Shown here: piece by piece, positions 23,523 through 31,583 of the stretch
Numbering within the stretch: position 1 is the first letter of the stretch
How the letters are laid out: each line of letters begins with the position of its first letter
DNA from: Clostridia bacterium
GTDB taxonomy: Bacteria; Bacillota; Clostridia; Oscillospirales; CAG-272
Reading direction: 5' to 3'
NCBI GenBank assembly: GCA_017472695.1
Contig: JAFUOQ010000027.1
Span: forward strand, 1 to 35,302
DNA length: 35,302 bases
Made by a program: the position numbers and the translations under genes
The notes under the pieces: model-generated
What the model was told of the DNA's origin: nothing
The model's input: only the letters and a program-made list of their open reading frames with translations
Databases searched by the model: none

Positions 23523-24377
23523 TTACTGTACCTCCTTCTTATAAAGATTACAAGTAGATTCATAAGCGTGGCGCTCAAAATCAGAATACATTCTGCCTCT
23601 TGACATTGCCTCGTCAAAGTCGATCTCGTAGCCGTTGAAGTCTGGGCCATCCACGCAAGCAAACTTGGTGACCTTCTTGCCGTCCACATTGAGAGTGAGA
23701 CGACAGCCTCCGCACATTCCTGTGCCGTCGATCATAATTGGGTTCATAGAAGCAGTAACGGGTGTACCGTAGGGCTTTGCCGTTGCTACTACAAACTTCA
23801 TCATAATGAGGGGCCCAATGGTGATGATCATATCAAACTTTTCGCCAGCTTCAAGCATCTCTTTGAGGGGAACGGTTACGTTTCCGTGCTCGCCGTAGGA
23901 GCCGTCGTCGGTCATCACGCGAAGCGTATCGGAGCAAGCCTTAAACTCGTCTTCAAGGATGAGAAGATCCTTGTTTCTGAATCCGATGATGCTCGTCACG
24001 TTAGCGCCCATTCCGTGAAGTGCCTCGGCAATGGGCATAGCGATAGCGCAACCAACACCACCACCAATGATGCAGACCTTTGCCAGACCTTCAAGATGTG
24101 TTGCTACTCCAAGAGGGCCAACAAAATCCTGAATACATTCGCCGGCTTCCTTATAAGAAAGCTTCTTGGTAGTACCGCCTACAACCTGGAAAATGATCTT
24201 TACTGTTCCATTATTCTTATTTACACCCGCAACAGTAAGAGGAATTCTCTCACCATCCTCGTCTACGCGCAGAATGATGAACTGTCCAGGCTTTGCTTTA
24301 TTTGCAACGAGCGGTGCCTCGATCCAAAGCTGAATCACCGTGGGATTCAACACCTTTTTGTCAACAATTTTATACAT
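23523..24377 (-). CDS. nfnA: NfnA / SudB-type FAD- and [2Fe-2S]-containing subunit
   Basis: The 284-residue protein has a ferredoxin-reductase fold like the electron-transfer subunit PyrK. It has an N-terminal FAD barrel (KPGQFIILRVDEDGERIPLT at about 29-48), an NAD(H)-binding domain (VCIIGGGVGCAIAMPIAEAL) and a C-terminal [2Fe-2S] site in GTGMCGGCRLTL plus FACVDGPDF. It lies one base before nfnB. GGAGG precedes the ATG. A hairpin terminator separates it from the alcohol dehydrogenase gene upstream, so transcription probably depends on read-through or a weak promoter after that gene. A sulfide dehydrogenase role is the alternative. Confidence 0.88.
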   Translation of the reverse strand: MYKIVDKKVLNPTVIQLWIEAPLVANKAKPGQFIILRVDEDGERIPLTVAGVNKNNGTVKIIFQVVGGTTKKLSYKEAGECIQDFVGPLGVATHLEGLAKVCIIGGGVGCAIAMPIAEALHGMGANVTSIIGFRNKDLLILEDEFKACSDTLRVMTDDGSYGEHGNVTVPLKEMLEAGEKFDMIITIGPLIMMKFVVATAKPYGTPVTASMNPIMIDGTGMCGGCRLTLNVDGKKVTKFACVDGPDFNGYEIDFDEAMSRGRMYSDFERHAYESTCNLYKKEVQ

Positions 24378-24394
24378 TTTTATCCTCCATTTGT

Positions 24395-24433
24395 AAAAAG
24401 ACGGCTACCGAAAAATCGGTAACCGCCATTTTT
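24395..24433 (-). terminator. intrinsic terminator between adh and nfnA
   Basis: TACCGA and TCGGTA, extended outward by CGG/CCG-type pairing, surround AAAA. On the minus strand the hairpin is followed by TCTTTTT. It separates adh from nfnAB and may set their ratio by partial read-through. Confidence 0.75.
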
Positions 24434-24454
24434 ATATTTACGAGTTAACCGTTA

Positions 24455-25672
24455 TCAGAAATCAACTTCGGTGTCGTAGTAGCAGCACTTGAGAAGCTTT
24501 TCCATCTCTTCAACGGAGATCTTTCTGGGGTTGGAGCCGGTGCAAGCATCTGCAACTGCATTCTTTGCAATCTCAGGAAGTCTATCAAGGAAGATGTTCT
24601 CGGGAACAAAACCGTTTTCGGTGGGGAGGCTGTCAAGACCGTAGTTCTTGATGCACTGAGGAATGTTAAGAGCATCGTTCATGCCACGGAGGTAAGCGAT
24701 GAGGCTTGCAACCTTCTCATCGTCGTTTGCACCGCCAAGACCCATGTAGTCAGCAATAACACCGTAACGCTTCTTTGCGGTCTCATCCTTTGCATTGAAG
24801 GCAATAACCTTAGGAAGGTACATAGCGTTAGCAGCACCGTGAATGAGGTGTGCGCCGAGATCCTCGAACACAGCACCGGTCTTGTGTGCCATAGAGTGAA
24901 CGATACCGAGAAGTGCGTTAGAGAATGCCATACCTGCAAGGCACTGAGCATTGTGCATAGAAGCACGCTTGGTCATGTCGCCATTGTAGGAGCCAACGAG
25001 GTTTTCCTGGATCATCTTGATAGCGAATATTGCAAGAGGATCGGTGAATTCGCAGTTCGCGGTGGAAACGTATGCCTCGATTGCGTGAGTCATAGCGTCC
25101 ATACCGGTGTGAGCGGTTAGCTTCTTAGGCATTGTCTCAGCAAGCTCGGGATCAACGATTGCAACGTCGGGAGTGATCTCAAAGTCAGCAAGAGGATACT
25201 TTATGCCTTTCTTATAATCGGTAATTACGGAAAAAGCAGTAACCTCAGTAGCAGTACCTGAAGTGGATGGAATAGCGCAGAAGTGTGCCTTTTTACGAAG
25301 CTCGGGAATACCGAATACTACGCACATCTCTTCGAAGGTGATTTCTGGATACTCATATTTGATCCACATTGCCTTTGCGGCATCGATGGGTGAACCACCA
25401 CCGATTGCAACGATCCAGTCTGGCTGGAACTTTGCCATAGCCTCAGCACCGCGCATAACGGTGTCAACGGAAGGATCGGGCTCAATACCTTCAAAGAGCT
25501 CAACCTCCATACCTGCTTCCTTAAGGTAGGAAACAACCTTGTCAAGGAAACCGAAGCGCTTCATAGAGCCGCCACCAACGCAAACCATTGCGCGAGTTCC
25601 CTTAAGATTCTTTAGCGCTTCAAGAGCGCCCTTGCCATGATAGAGATCACGGGGTAATGTAAAACGTGCCAT
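24455..25672 (-). CDS. iron-containing alcohol dehydrogenase
   Basis: This 405-residue group III alcohol dehydrogenase has GGGSPIDAAKAMW for cofactor binding (about 93-105) and the segment IPSTSGTATEVTAFSVITD. Iron-ligand positions lie in MTHAIEAY, IVHSMAHKTGAVF and HLIHGAANAM. It resembles the C-terminal half of AdhE more than butanol dehydrogenases such as BdhA. It would reduce acetaldehyde or another aldehyde to the alcohol; coenzyme preference is not evident. AAGGAG precedes the ATG. Its promoter shares a long palindromic element and identical spacing with the rex-adhE promoter, so the two alcohol dehydrogenases are probably co-regulated. A LysR gene lies just upstream. Confidence 0.93.
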   Translation of the reverse strand: MARFTLPRDLYHGKGALEALKNLKGTRAMVCVGGGSMKRFGFLDKVVSYLKEAGMEVELFEGIEPDPSVDTVMRGAEAMAKFQPDWIVAIGGGSPIDAAKAMWIKYEYPEITFEEMCVVFGIPELRKKAHFCAIPSTSGTATEVTAFSVITDYKKGIKYPLADFEITPDVAIVDPELAETMPKKLTAHTGMDAMTHAIEAYVSTANCEFTDPLAIFAIKMIQENLVGSYNGDMTKRASMHNAQCLAGMAFSNALLGIVHSMAHKTGAVFEDLGAHLIHGAANAMYLPKVIAFNAKDETAKKRYGVIADYMGLGGANDDEKVASLIAYLRGMNDALNIPQCIKNYGLDSLPTENGFVPENIFLDRLPEIAKNAVADACTGSNPRKISVEEMEKLLKCCYYDTEVDF

Positions 25673-25714
25673 AACTTTTTCTCCTTGTGAGCTTTATTTT
25701 TTCTTTACGGTATC

Positions 25715-25743
25715 ATTATACCACCCTCACAAGCCCTTGTGAA
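25715..25743 (-). promoter_or_regulatory. promoter of adh
   Basis: On the minus strand, TTCACA (25743-25738), a 17-base spacer and TATAAT (25720-25715). Confidence 0.75.
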
Positions 25744-25752
25744 TAATCAAAA

Positions 25753-25783
25753 TGTTATATCGGTATTATCAATATCGATATAA
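25753..25783. promoter_or_regulatory. palindromic regulatory element, copy B (adh)
   Basis: TGTTATATCG (25753-25762) and CGATATAA (25776-25783) with a 13-base spacer, 9 bases upstream of the -35 box. Nearly every base equals copy A at the rex promoter, and the identity continues to the -35 box. Confidence 0.8.
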
Positions 25784-25795
25784 GACATATCAATA

Positions 25796-25826
25796 CAAAA
25801 ATGGCTCTGCATTTTTGCAAAGCCAT
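25796..25826 (-). terminator. intrinsic terminator of LysR gene
   Basis: ATGGCT (25801-25806) and AGCCAT (25821-25826), with internal TGCA/TGCA pairing. On the minus strand it is followed by TTTTT. Confidence 0.75.
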
Positions 25827-25843
25827 CATTATATAATAATTAA

Positions 25844-26767
25844 TTATTTAACGAATTTTCTTCTTGCCTCGCATAGCGCGGTAATGAAATCCTTATCAAG
25901 CTTGGTGAGCTTGTATCCTTTATGATATATAAGAACATCTTTATATACCTTCTTATTTCCTTGGCATACGCGCTGAACGAGATTATATCTGTCAAGTATC
26001 TGTTGCGATGCGGGAGATACCCACATAAAGGTCTTGGGATTCTCGGAGAGAAGGTCAAACTGACTTGCTCTCTCAAACACGAATATTCTCTGACCAATGT
26101 TATCGGGAAGCTCCTCACGGAATACCTTTGACATTGAAAGCGTGGGAACGTATGGATCTGCATGAGCTATTTCAATGTAAGAGGACAGATCCTCATAGGT
26201 GATTGTTTCCTTTTCAGCGAGAGGGTTATCTCGGCTCATAATAAGAACATACGAGAATTCAGCAACCAACTCATAAGCAAGCCCCTTTTCCTCAAACATC
26301 GTTTTATAATACTTGTCGTAATTTTCAGAGTAACGAATGATTCCGAGCTTGTATTCATTCTCCAAAAGCTTTTTTATAGTCTTTTTGGAGTTTGTTTCCT
26401 TATAATATATTTCTACGTCAGAGTCACCGATATTCTTGGAGAACTCCGCAAGTGCTGCAGAAATATAGCACGCACGAGGAACGGAAATGGAGAACTTGCG
26501 TTTCTTATGTGAACCATCACGGTAAGACTGCTCGATTTTATCAATACGTAGAAGAATGTCGCGCGCATAGTCCATAAACTCCTCCCCATCGGGAGTCAGC
26601 ACCATTCCTTTTGCACTTCGTTGAAAGATCGTAATTCCAAGATCAGCCTCAAGCTCCTTGATGGAGCGGCTGATATTGGGTTGTGCGATTAGAAGGGTTT
26701 CCGCTGCTTTATTCAACGATCCAAGTCTTGCGACCTCAACCGCATATTTCATATGGAGTAGATTCAT
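25844..26767 (-). CDS. LysR-family transcriptional regulator 1
   Basis: The 307-residue protein (ATG at 26767, AAAGGAGG upstream; a longer frame from 26836 would run over the promoter) has a winged HTH at 1-60 (MKYAVEVARLGSLNKAAETL, ISRSIKELEADLGITIFQRS). A periplasmic-binding-like effector domain covers about 90-300. LysR proteins usually activate neighbouring genes by binding near -65. The palindrome at the adjacent adh promoter, and its twin at rex-adhE, sit at that distance, making this the leading candidate regulator of both alcohol dehydrogenase loci. Its own promoter contains a perfect palindrome between -35 and -10. Confidence 0.88.
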   Translation of the reverse strand: MNLLHMKYAVEVARLGSLNKAAETLLIAQPNISRSIKELEADLGITIFQRSAKGMVLTPDGEEFMDYARDILLRIDKIEQSYRDGSHKKRKFSISVPRACYISAALAEFSKNIGDSDVEIYYKETNSKKTIKKLLENEYKLGIIRYSENYDKYYKTMFEEKGLAYELVAEFSYVLIMSRDNPLAEKETITYEDLSSYIEIAHADPYVPTLSMSKVFREELPDNIGQRIFVFERASQFDLLSENPKTFMWVSPASQQILDRYNLVQRVCQGNKKVYKDVLIYHKGYKLTKLDKDFITALCEARRKFVK

Positions 26768-26807
26768 AAACGAGCCTCCTTTTATCATCGCTGTGCTTAT
26801 ATATTTA

Positions 26808-26836
26808 ATTATATCACAAAATTGTGAATAAATCAA
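26808..26836 (-). promoter_or_regulatory. LysR 1 promoter with operator in the spacer
   Basis: On the minus strand, TTGATT, a 17-base spacer and TATAAT. The spacer contains the perfect 14-bp palindrome TCACAAAATTGTGA (26814-26827), so a bound protein would block RNA polymerase directly. Confidence 0.75.
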
Positions 26837-26869
26837 GAATGTTGGATAGAATTGTTGAAGATGTCATAT

Positions 26870-28216
26870 TCATCTTGTCGAGCATATTTCACAATTTGCA
26901 TCCCATTTTCTTGAACGATAGAAAATGTATGACATTGTCGCGGCAATCGTCCATCCGATTGGCCATGCAAGCCATATTCCCGTTGATGAAAACGGAATGG
27001 ATAGTAGCCACGCCAGTACAACACGCAGTATCAGATCGGTGAAGGTTGCGACCATAAATTTTTTCATCATTCCTGCTCCGCGAAGAACACCGTCTGATAC
27101 TAACTTTAACGATACGATAAAATAGAACGGTGAGAGAATACGAAGGAATACGATGCCCGTTTCAAGTGCTGCCTCACTCGGCGTGTCAAGAAACAGATAA
27201 ACAAGATATTTTCCCGCAAACAAATAAAGGATCACAAGAGGAATGCAGATCAACCACACCAATTTGACACCCGCGCGAAAGCCTTCCTTGATCCGTTCGG
27301 GCTTTTTTGCACCGAGATTTTGCGATGTGAAATTGGAGATACCGTTTCCAAGCGTGGTCAGAGAGGTTATGACGAGATTGTTCAGCTTTACCGAAGCGGC
27401 ATAGCCTGCCATTACACTGGGTCCAAAGCCGTTGATAATACCTTGAATGACTATATTTCCAACCGAAATAAAGCTCTGTTGCAGAATACTCGGCACAGCG
27501 ATGACTGAAATATCCTTTAGAAGCTTTAGAGAAAAGATGGGTATTTTTCCTTCCGTCTCAATCTTCGAGAAACGGCGGAATACAAATAGAACGGCAAGAA
27601 TACAGCTAATCCCTTGACAGATAAAGGTTGCCCATGCCACACCTGCGACGCCCATATCAAACGCAGTAACAAACAAAATATCCATTCCGATATTTGCCGT
27701 TGAAGAACACGCCAAAAAAACAAATGGGGTTTTGGAGTCGCCAAGGGCGGAAAAGATGCCGTTTGCTACGTTATAGAACAGTACGAAGGGCAAGCCCCAT
27801 ATGTAAATCTCAAGATAGAGCCACGAATTCGCAAAAACATTCTCGGGTGTGTTGATCAAGCGCAAAATAGGTTGACCAAGTGCCAAGCCGAGAAGCATCA
27901 GTGTCGCGCAAAGCACACCGCTTGCAATCAGCGTGGTATATACGGCAGTCTTAAGCTCCTTATATTGCTTTGCACCGAACAGTCTTGATACGATTACCGA
28001 GCAGCCTATGTTACATCCAAAGCCAAAGGCGATAAAGATCAGCGTGATCTCATAACTGTTTCCTACGGCGGCAAGTGCATCCTCACCGATAAATTTGCCC
28101 GCTACAAAGCTATCCGCAATATTATAAAGCTGTTGAAATATTACACTTGCGAACAGAGGCAAGCAGAATTTCCACAACACGGTTTGTGGTTTTCCAATGG
28201 TCAGATCCTTATTCAT
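26870..28216 (-). CDS. MATE-family multidrug exporter
   Basis: The 448-residue protein has the MATE layout of about twelve membrane segments, beginning IGKPQTVLWKFCLPLFASVIFQQLYNIADS with the family's conserved helix-1 pattern (FQQLYNIADSFVAGKFIG). The two halves are similar. It would export a drug, metabolite or peptide-like compound in exchange for Na+ or H+. Its start overlaps the end of the preceding small membrane protein gene by 8 bases, so both form one unit, divergent from a LysR regulator at 28615. Confidence 0.9.
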   Translation of the reverse strand: MNKDLTIGKPQTVLWKFCLPLFASVIFQQLYNIADSFVAGKFIGEDALAAVGNSYEITLIFIAFGFGCNIGCSVIVSRLFGAKQYKELKTAVYTTLIASGVLCATLMLLGLALGQPILRLINTPENVFANSWLYLEIYIWGLPFVLFYNVANGIFSALGDSKTPFVFLACSSTANIGMDILFVTAFDMGVAGVAWATFICQGISCILAVLFVFRRFSKIETEGKIPIFSLKLLKDISVIAVPSILQQSFISVGNIVIQGIINGFGPSVMAGYAASVKLNNLVITSLTTLGNGISNFTSQNLGAKKPERIKEGFRAGVKLVWLICIPLVILYLFAGKYLVYLFLDTPSEAALETGIVFLRILSPFYFIVSLKLVSDGVLRGAGMMKKFMVATFTDLILRVVLAWLLSIPFSSTGIWLAWPIGWTIAATMSYIFYRSRKWDANCEICSTR

Positions 28217-28487
28217 TTTCGCTCACCTCACGTCCTATATTGGGAAATGAAAACAGAACGGCGGTGTAGGCAAGATAAGCACCGATTATGTACAGAACAA
28301 ATGTCCACTTTACTGGAGCTGAGATTGCCTTGCTGACTGCTCCTATCACAAAGCCTACTCCCATTGTGATTACAATACTTCTATTGAGCTTCATATGAGC
28401 CAAACGCTCATTGGCAAATCTACACATCATAACCACCATCGCGGCGCACAGACAAGCTAACATGATACTTTCAAAAATAATATCCAT
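28209..28487 (-). CDS. small membrane protein co-translated with MATE exporter
   Basis: The 92-residue product has three hydrophobic stretches (about 3-24, 38-57 and 60-83) and a charged C-terminus. AGGAGG precedes the ATG. Its end overlaps the MATE gene by 8 bases, indicating translational coupling. I do not recognise a family. An accessory or stabilising role for the exporter is inference from position. Confidence 0.7.
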   Translation of the reverse strand: MDIIFESIMLACLCAAMVVMMCRFANERLAHMKLNRSIVITMGVGFVIGAVSKAISAPVKWTFVLYIIGAYLAYTAVLFSFPNIGREVSENE

Positions 28488-28515
28488 ATTTTCCTCCTAA
28501 ATAATAATTTGTTGC

Positions 28516-28544
28516 TTGACAAATTCTTTATCAATAATTATAAT
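28516..28544 (+). promoter_or_regulatory. consensus promoter of LysR 2
   Basis: TTGACA (28516-28521), a 17-base spacer and TATAAT (28539-28544) on the plus strand, in the divergent region between the MATE operon and LysR 2. Confidence 0.85.
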
Positions 28545-28580
28545 ACTCTTACAGATATATGTAAAATGTATATTTGAAAT

Positions 28581-28595
28581 ATTGATTATATCAAT
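28581..28595 (+). promoter_or_regulatory. dyad in LysR 2 leader
   Basis: ATTGAT-TAT-ATCAAT, a perfect inverted repeat about 30 bases after the predicted transcription start and 20 bases before the start codon, followed by another TTGAT. It may be the operator through which LysR 2 controls itself or the divergent exporter. Confidence 0.5.
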
Positions 28596-28614
28596 TTGAT
28601 ATTGAGGTGCAAGT

Positions 28615-29493
28615 ATGAACATCAGCTATGATTACTACCGTATTTTTTACTATGTATCTAAATACGGAAGCTTTACGCAGGCTGCTAATATGCTTTTGAA
28701 TAATCAGCCAAACATCACTCGTGCAATGAAGACCTTGGAATCGGAGCTTGGCTGTACACTCTTTATCCGAAGCAATAAAGGAGTAACGCTGACACCTGAA
28801 GGTGAGGCACTATATTCCCATATTTCCTTGGCTTTTGAACATATACAGACGGGAGAGGAAGAAATATCAGCCAACAAAGGCTTACAGAAAGGTATTGTAA
28901 CGATCGGAGCGACCGAGATCTCCTTGCGATGCTTTCTCTTACCGATCCTGAACGACTATCGAAAGAAATATTCGGGCATCCGTATCAAGATATCCAACCT
29001 ATCAACGCCACAGGCTTTGTCAGCGCTCAAAAACGGAATTGTAGATTTCGCCGTTGTGACTTCTCCTACAGAAAAAAGCCCCACTCTTCACGAACAGAAA
29101 GTAAAGTCCTTTCGAGAGGTCGCCGTGTGTGGTGAAGCCTTACAGAGCAGATTAAGCGGAAAAACACTTGGATTTAAGGAACTGACTGAATATCCAATCG
29201 TTTCTTTGGGAAAAGGTCGCTCCACTCATACATTTTATGCTGAGCTTTTTGCAAAACACGGCGCGATCTTTTCTCCCGATATTGAAGCGGAAACGGCGGA
29301 TCAGATTATCCCCATCGTAAAGCACAATCTCGGTATTGGTTTCGTCCCAGAACAATTTATGTATGACGAACCAAACGGTATCTATCGTTTGAATTTAAGT
29401 GAGCAGATCCCTGCAAGAGATATTTGTGTGGTTACAAGAAAAGGTCATACACCGAGCCTTCCCGCAAAAGCACTAAAAGAAATGATGGTATAA
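28615..29493 (+). CDS. LysR-family transcriptional regulator 2
   Basis: The 292-residue protein has the N-terminal winged HTH (YYRIFYYVSKYGSFTQAANM, ITRAMKTLESELGCTLFIRS at about 6-55) and an effector-binding domain (about 88-290, starting GIVTIGATEISLRC). GAGGTG precedes the ATG. It is divergently placed to the MATE exporter operon, the classic arrangement for a LysR regulator and its target; the inducer would probably be the exported compound. A consensus promoter drives it. Confidence 0.88.
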   Translation: MNISYDYYRIFYYVSKYGSFTQAANMLLNNQPNITRAMKTLESELGCTLFIRSNKGVTLTPEGEALYSHISLAFEHIQTGEEEISANKGLQKGIVTIGATEISLRCFLLPILNDYRKKYSGIRIKISNLSTPQALSALKNGIVDFAVVTSPTEKSPTLHEQKVKSFREVAVCGEALQSRLSGKTLGFKELTEYPIVSLGKGRSTHTFYAELFAKHGAIFSPDIEAETADQIIPIVKHNLGIGFVPEQFMYDEPNGIYRLNLSEQIPARDICVVTRKGHTPSLPAKALKEMMV

Positions 29494-29496
29494 GTT

Positions 29497-29523
29497 GGGG
29501 CGCAAGCCTTTTTGTCTGCGCCA
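29497..29523 (+). terminator. weak hairpin after LysR 2
   Basis: GGCGCA (29499-29504) pairs with TGCGCC (29517-29522), just after the stop codon. The loop holds TTTTT but there is no good T-run after the stem, so termination would be weak. Confidence 0.4.
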
Positions 29524-29790
29524 CTGTACTTTATTCTGCCGTCATTGCTTTCATTGCAATCCTCACTCAAAGGCGAAAGGCATATTAGAATATGGCGGCT
29601 TCGCAATGCTCGTGATTCTTAATTATCAGAAACTGTCCGTATCCTTTAAGCTTCCAAATAGTATCTGAGTTGAACCAGCAACAAAAAATACGCGGTCAAG
29701 GCTTTTATTTGAACGTACTTGACAAAAGCTTTTGAGCGGCTGAATATGGCTGCGTTATTACAAAAAGTTTTATATTTTTTCAAAAACCTG
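29524..29790. other. non-coding stretch with nested hairpin
   Basis: No gene is seen. A nested stem at about 29573-29603 combines GCGAA/TTCGC with CATATT/AATATG around AG. The remainder shows no recognisable element and may be the remnant of a repeat. Confidence 0.4.
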
Positions 29791-29819
29791 TTGACAAGGT
29801 AGGTGAATAGTGATATAAT
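29791..29819 (+). promoter_or_regulatory. promoter of trpB T-box transcript
   Basis: TTGACA (29791-29796), a 17-base spacer and TATAAT (29814-29819). The spacer begins AGGTAGG, and the whole promoter is nearly the same as that at 35050-35078. Confidence 0.88.
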
Positions 29820-29825
29820 ACTACT

Positions 29826-30110
29826 ATAAACCGTTGAAGCGGAGATAACGTAAGATAAGACTATACAGAGAGCCCGTGGTGCTGAGAGTCGGGTTAGAAA
29901 CTGTTTTGCAAATGGACCGTTGAGGGCGCAGTCAAAGGCGAAGTGATTTGCCGAGTATTCTGCGACGTTGTAGGCAGACGTCATATGCCGGAGATATGTT
30001 TGTATCTCGTTAAGCGCACACCCATTTGGATGTGAATCAAGGTGGCACCGCGGATAGTATTTGTATTATTCGTCCTTGACAGAGAGTAAATTTCTGTCAA
30101 GGGCTTTTTT
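29826..30110 (+). promoter_or_regulatory. T-box leader, tryptophan-specific, with terminator
   Basis: The 14-nt T-box hallmark with flanks AAGGTGGCACCGCGG lies at 30039-30053. The intrinsic terminator follows: CCTTGACAGA (30074-30083), TCTGTCAAGG (30093-30102) and a T-run. Stem I occupies about 29840-29960. TGG followed by A at 29913-29915 is the likely specifier codon, consistent with the downstream trpB. Uncharged tRNA-Trp should stabilise the antiterminator and allow transcription of trpB. Specifier placement is by eye, without folding. Confidence 0.9.
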
Positions 30111-30142
30111 GTTTTTTGCATAAGGGCGTAAGCCCATTGCCT

Positions 30143-30178
30143 AACTCCCTTGACGAGATAAATCGAGGGAGTTTTTCT
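30143..30178 (+). terminator. second intrinsic terminator downstream of T-box
   Basis: AACTCCCT (30143-30150) and AGGGAGTT (30066+100, i.e. 30166-30173) form a stem with inner CGA/TCG pairs and are followed by TTTCTCTTT. A small GGGC-GTAA-GCCC hairpin lies at 30124-30135. A second terminator between a T-box and its gene is unusual. Confidence 0.75.
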
Positions 30179-30193
30179 CTTTATGTGGAGGTA

Positions 30194-30235
30194 ATGATGT
30201 TTATTCTTTCAAGGCGATGGCGAGAGCAGGCGTGA
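30194..30235 (+). CDS. possible 13-residue leader ORF with a Trp codon
   Basis: ATG at 30194 follows GGAGGT (30187-30192, a somewhat short spacing), and a second ATG is adjacent. The reading frame MMFILSRRWREQA ends at TGA 65 bases before trpB. One Trp codon sits between arginine codons. It may be a regulatory upstream ORF or a chance frame behind a good ribosome binding site. Confidence 0.35.
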   Translation: MMFILSRRWREQA

Positions 30236-30299
30236 ACTTCTAACTAACAACCTTATCAAACCATATTAAAAAACAAATTATCTAAAGGAGAATATTACT

Positions 30300-31520
30300 A
30301 TGAAATACAATAACATTGAATTCGATACCTACTTCAAGAACTATCCCGACAAGAACGGCTTTTTCGGAAAATACGGTGGCTCGTATATTCCGCCCGAGCT
30401 TCAGGTTGCGATGGATGAAATCGCGCAGGCGTATAACACAATTTGCAAATCAAGAAAGTTTATCGACGAGCTTCGCCGCATCCGCAAAGAATTCCAAGGC
30501 AGACCCACTCCTATTTCGCACCTTGCAAGACTTTCCGACAGCATCGGTACAGGCGTTCAGCTCTACGTGAAGCGTGAGGATCTGAACCATACGGGCGCAC
30601 ACAAGCTCAATCACTGTATGGGCGAGGCGCTTCTTGCAAAATACATGGGAAAAAAGAAGGTCATTGCAGAAACCGGTGCAGGTCAGCACGGTGTTGCTCT
30701 TGCCACTGCCGCCGCTTACTTCGGACTCGAATGTGACATATACATGGGCTCGGTTGACATCAAAAAGCAAGCTCCCAACGTAGCAAGAATGAAAATACTC
30801 GGTGCGAGAGTTATTGAAGTAACGGACGGACTCGCTACCTTGAAGGAAGCAGTCGATGCGGCATTTGCGGCATACTGCAAGGAATATAAGGATGCCATTT
30901 ACTGCATCGGCTCTGTTGTCGGCCCACATCCTTTCCCAATGATGGTGCGTGATTTCCAAAGTGTTGTCGGCATTGAGGCAAGAGAGCAGTTCCTTGATAT
31001 GACGGGCGAGCTTCCAGATGCAGTAGTTGCTTGCGTTGGTGGTGGATCGAATGCTATGGGTCTCTTTTCAGGATTCCTCAATGATCCTGTTGATATCTAT
31101 GGTGTTGAGCCTCTTGGCAGAGGTATCAAAATGGGCGACCATGCAGCAAGTTTGACATACGGTGAGGAAGGAATTATGCACGGCTTCAACAGTATTATGC
31201 TGAAGGACGAAAACGGCGAGCCTGCTCCTGTTTACTCGGTAGCAAGCGGTCTTGACTATCCTTCTTGTGGTCCCGAGCACGCTTTCCTTCACGATCTCGG
31301 CAGAGTGAAATATGACGTTGTGAACGACGAAGAAACAATAGATGCGTTCTACACACTCTCACGTCTCGAAGGTATCATACCTGCCATCGAAAGCTCTCAC
31401 GCCGTTGCCTATGGTATGAAGCTTGCAAAGACCATGGGCAAGGGCTCTATCCTCATCAATCTCTCGGGCAGAGGTGATAAGGATATGGATTATATCATCG
31501 AAAAGTATGGCATTAGATAA
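30300..31520 (+). CDS. trpB: tryptophan synthase beta chain
   Basis: The 406-residue protein has the PLP lysine in HTGAHKLNH (Lys102), the substrate segment [10 protein letters not shown] and the phosphate-binding loop GGGSNAMG. This is the TrpB1 type, which condenses indole with serine to tryptophan. AAAGGAG lies before the ATG. No trpA or other trp gene is adjacent; the unit is monocistronic, after a Trp T-box leader and before a terminator. It may partner a TrpA encoded elsewhere or recycle free indole. Confidence 0.95.
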   Translation: MKYNNIEFDTYFKNYPDKNGFFGKYGGSYIPPELQVAMDEIAQAYNTICKSRKFIDELRRIRKEFQGRPTPISHLARLSDSIGTGVQLYVKREDLNHTGAHKLNHCMGEALLAKYMGKKKVIAETGAGQHGVALATAAAYFGLECDIYMGSVDIKKQAPNVARMKILGARVIEVTDGLATLKEAVDAAFAAYCKEYKDAIYCIGSVVGPHPFPMMVRDFQSVVGIEAREQFLDMTGELPDAVVACVGGGSNAMGLFSGFLNDPVDIYGVEPLGRGIKMGDHAASLTYGEEGIMHGFNSIMLKDENGEPAPVYSVASGLDYPSCGPEHAFLHDLGRVKYDVVNDEETIDAFYTLSRLEGIIPAIESSHAVAYGMKLAKTMGKGSILINLSGRGDKDMDYIIEKYGIR

Positions 31521-31547
31521 AGATTTGGTGTCAATATTAAACAAAAG

Positions 31548-31574
31548 AGAGGCTCGCCAAAATGGCGAGCCTCT
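31548..31574. terminator. terminator between convergent trpB and clpB
   Basis: AGAGGCTCGCCA (31548-31559) and TGGCGAGCCTCT (31563-31574) pair perfectly. The T-run is best on the minus strand (TCTTTTGTTT), serving clpB; the plus side has a weaker run after it. Confidence 0.85.
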
Positions 31575-31583
31575 GCTCATTTA

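Noticed and set aside
23522-23689. N-terminal extension of NfnB
   Set aside because: It overlaps the end of nfnA, and family proteins start near the MAKANM position behind AAGGAGG.
29646-29984. 112-codon minus-strand ORF
   Set aside because: It runs antisense through the T-box promoter and stem I, has no ribosome binding site and no recognisable domain.
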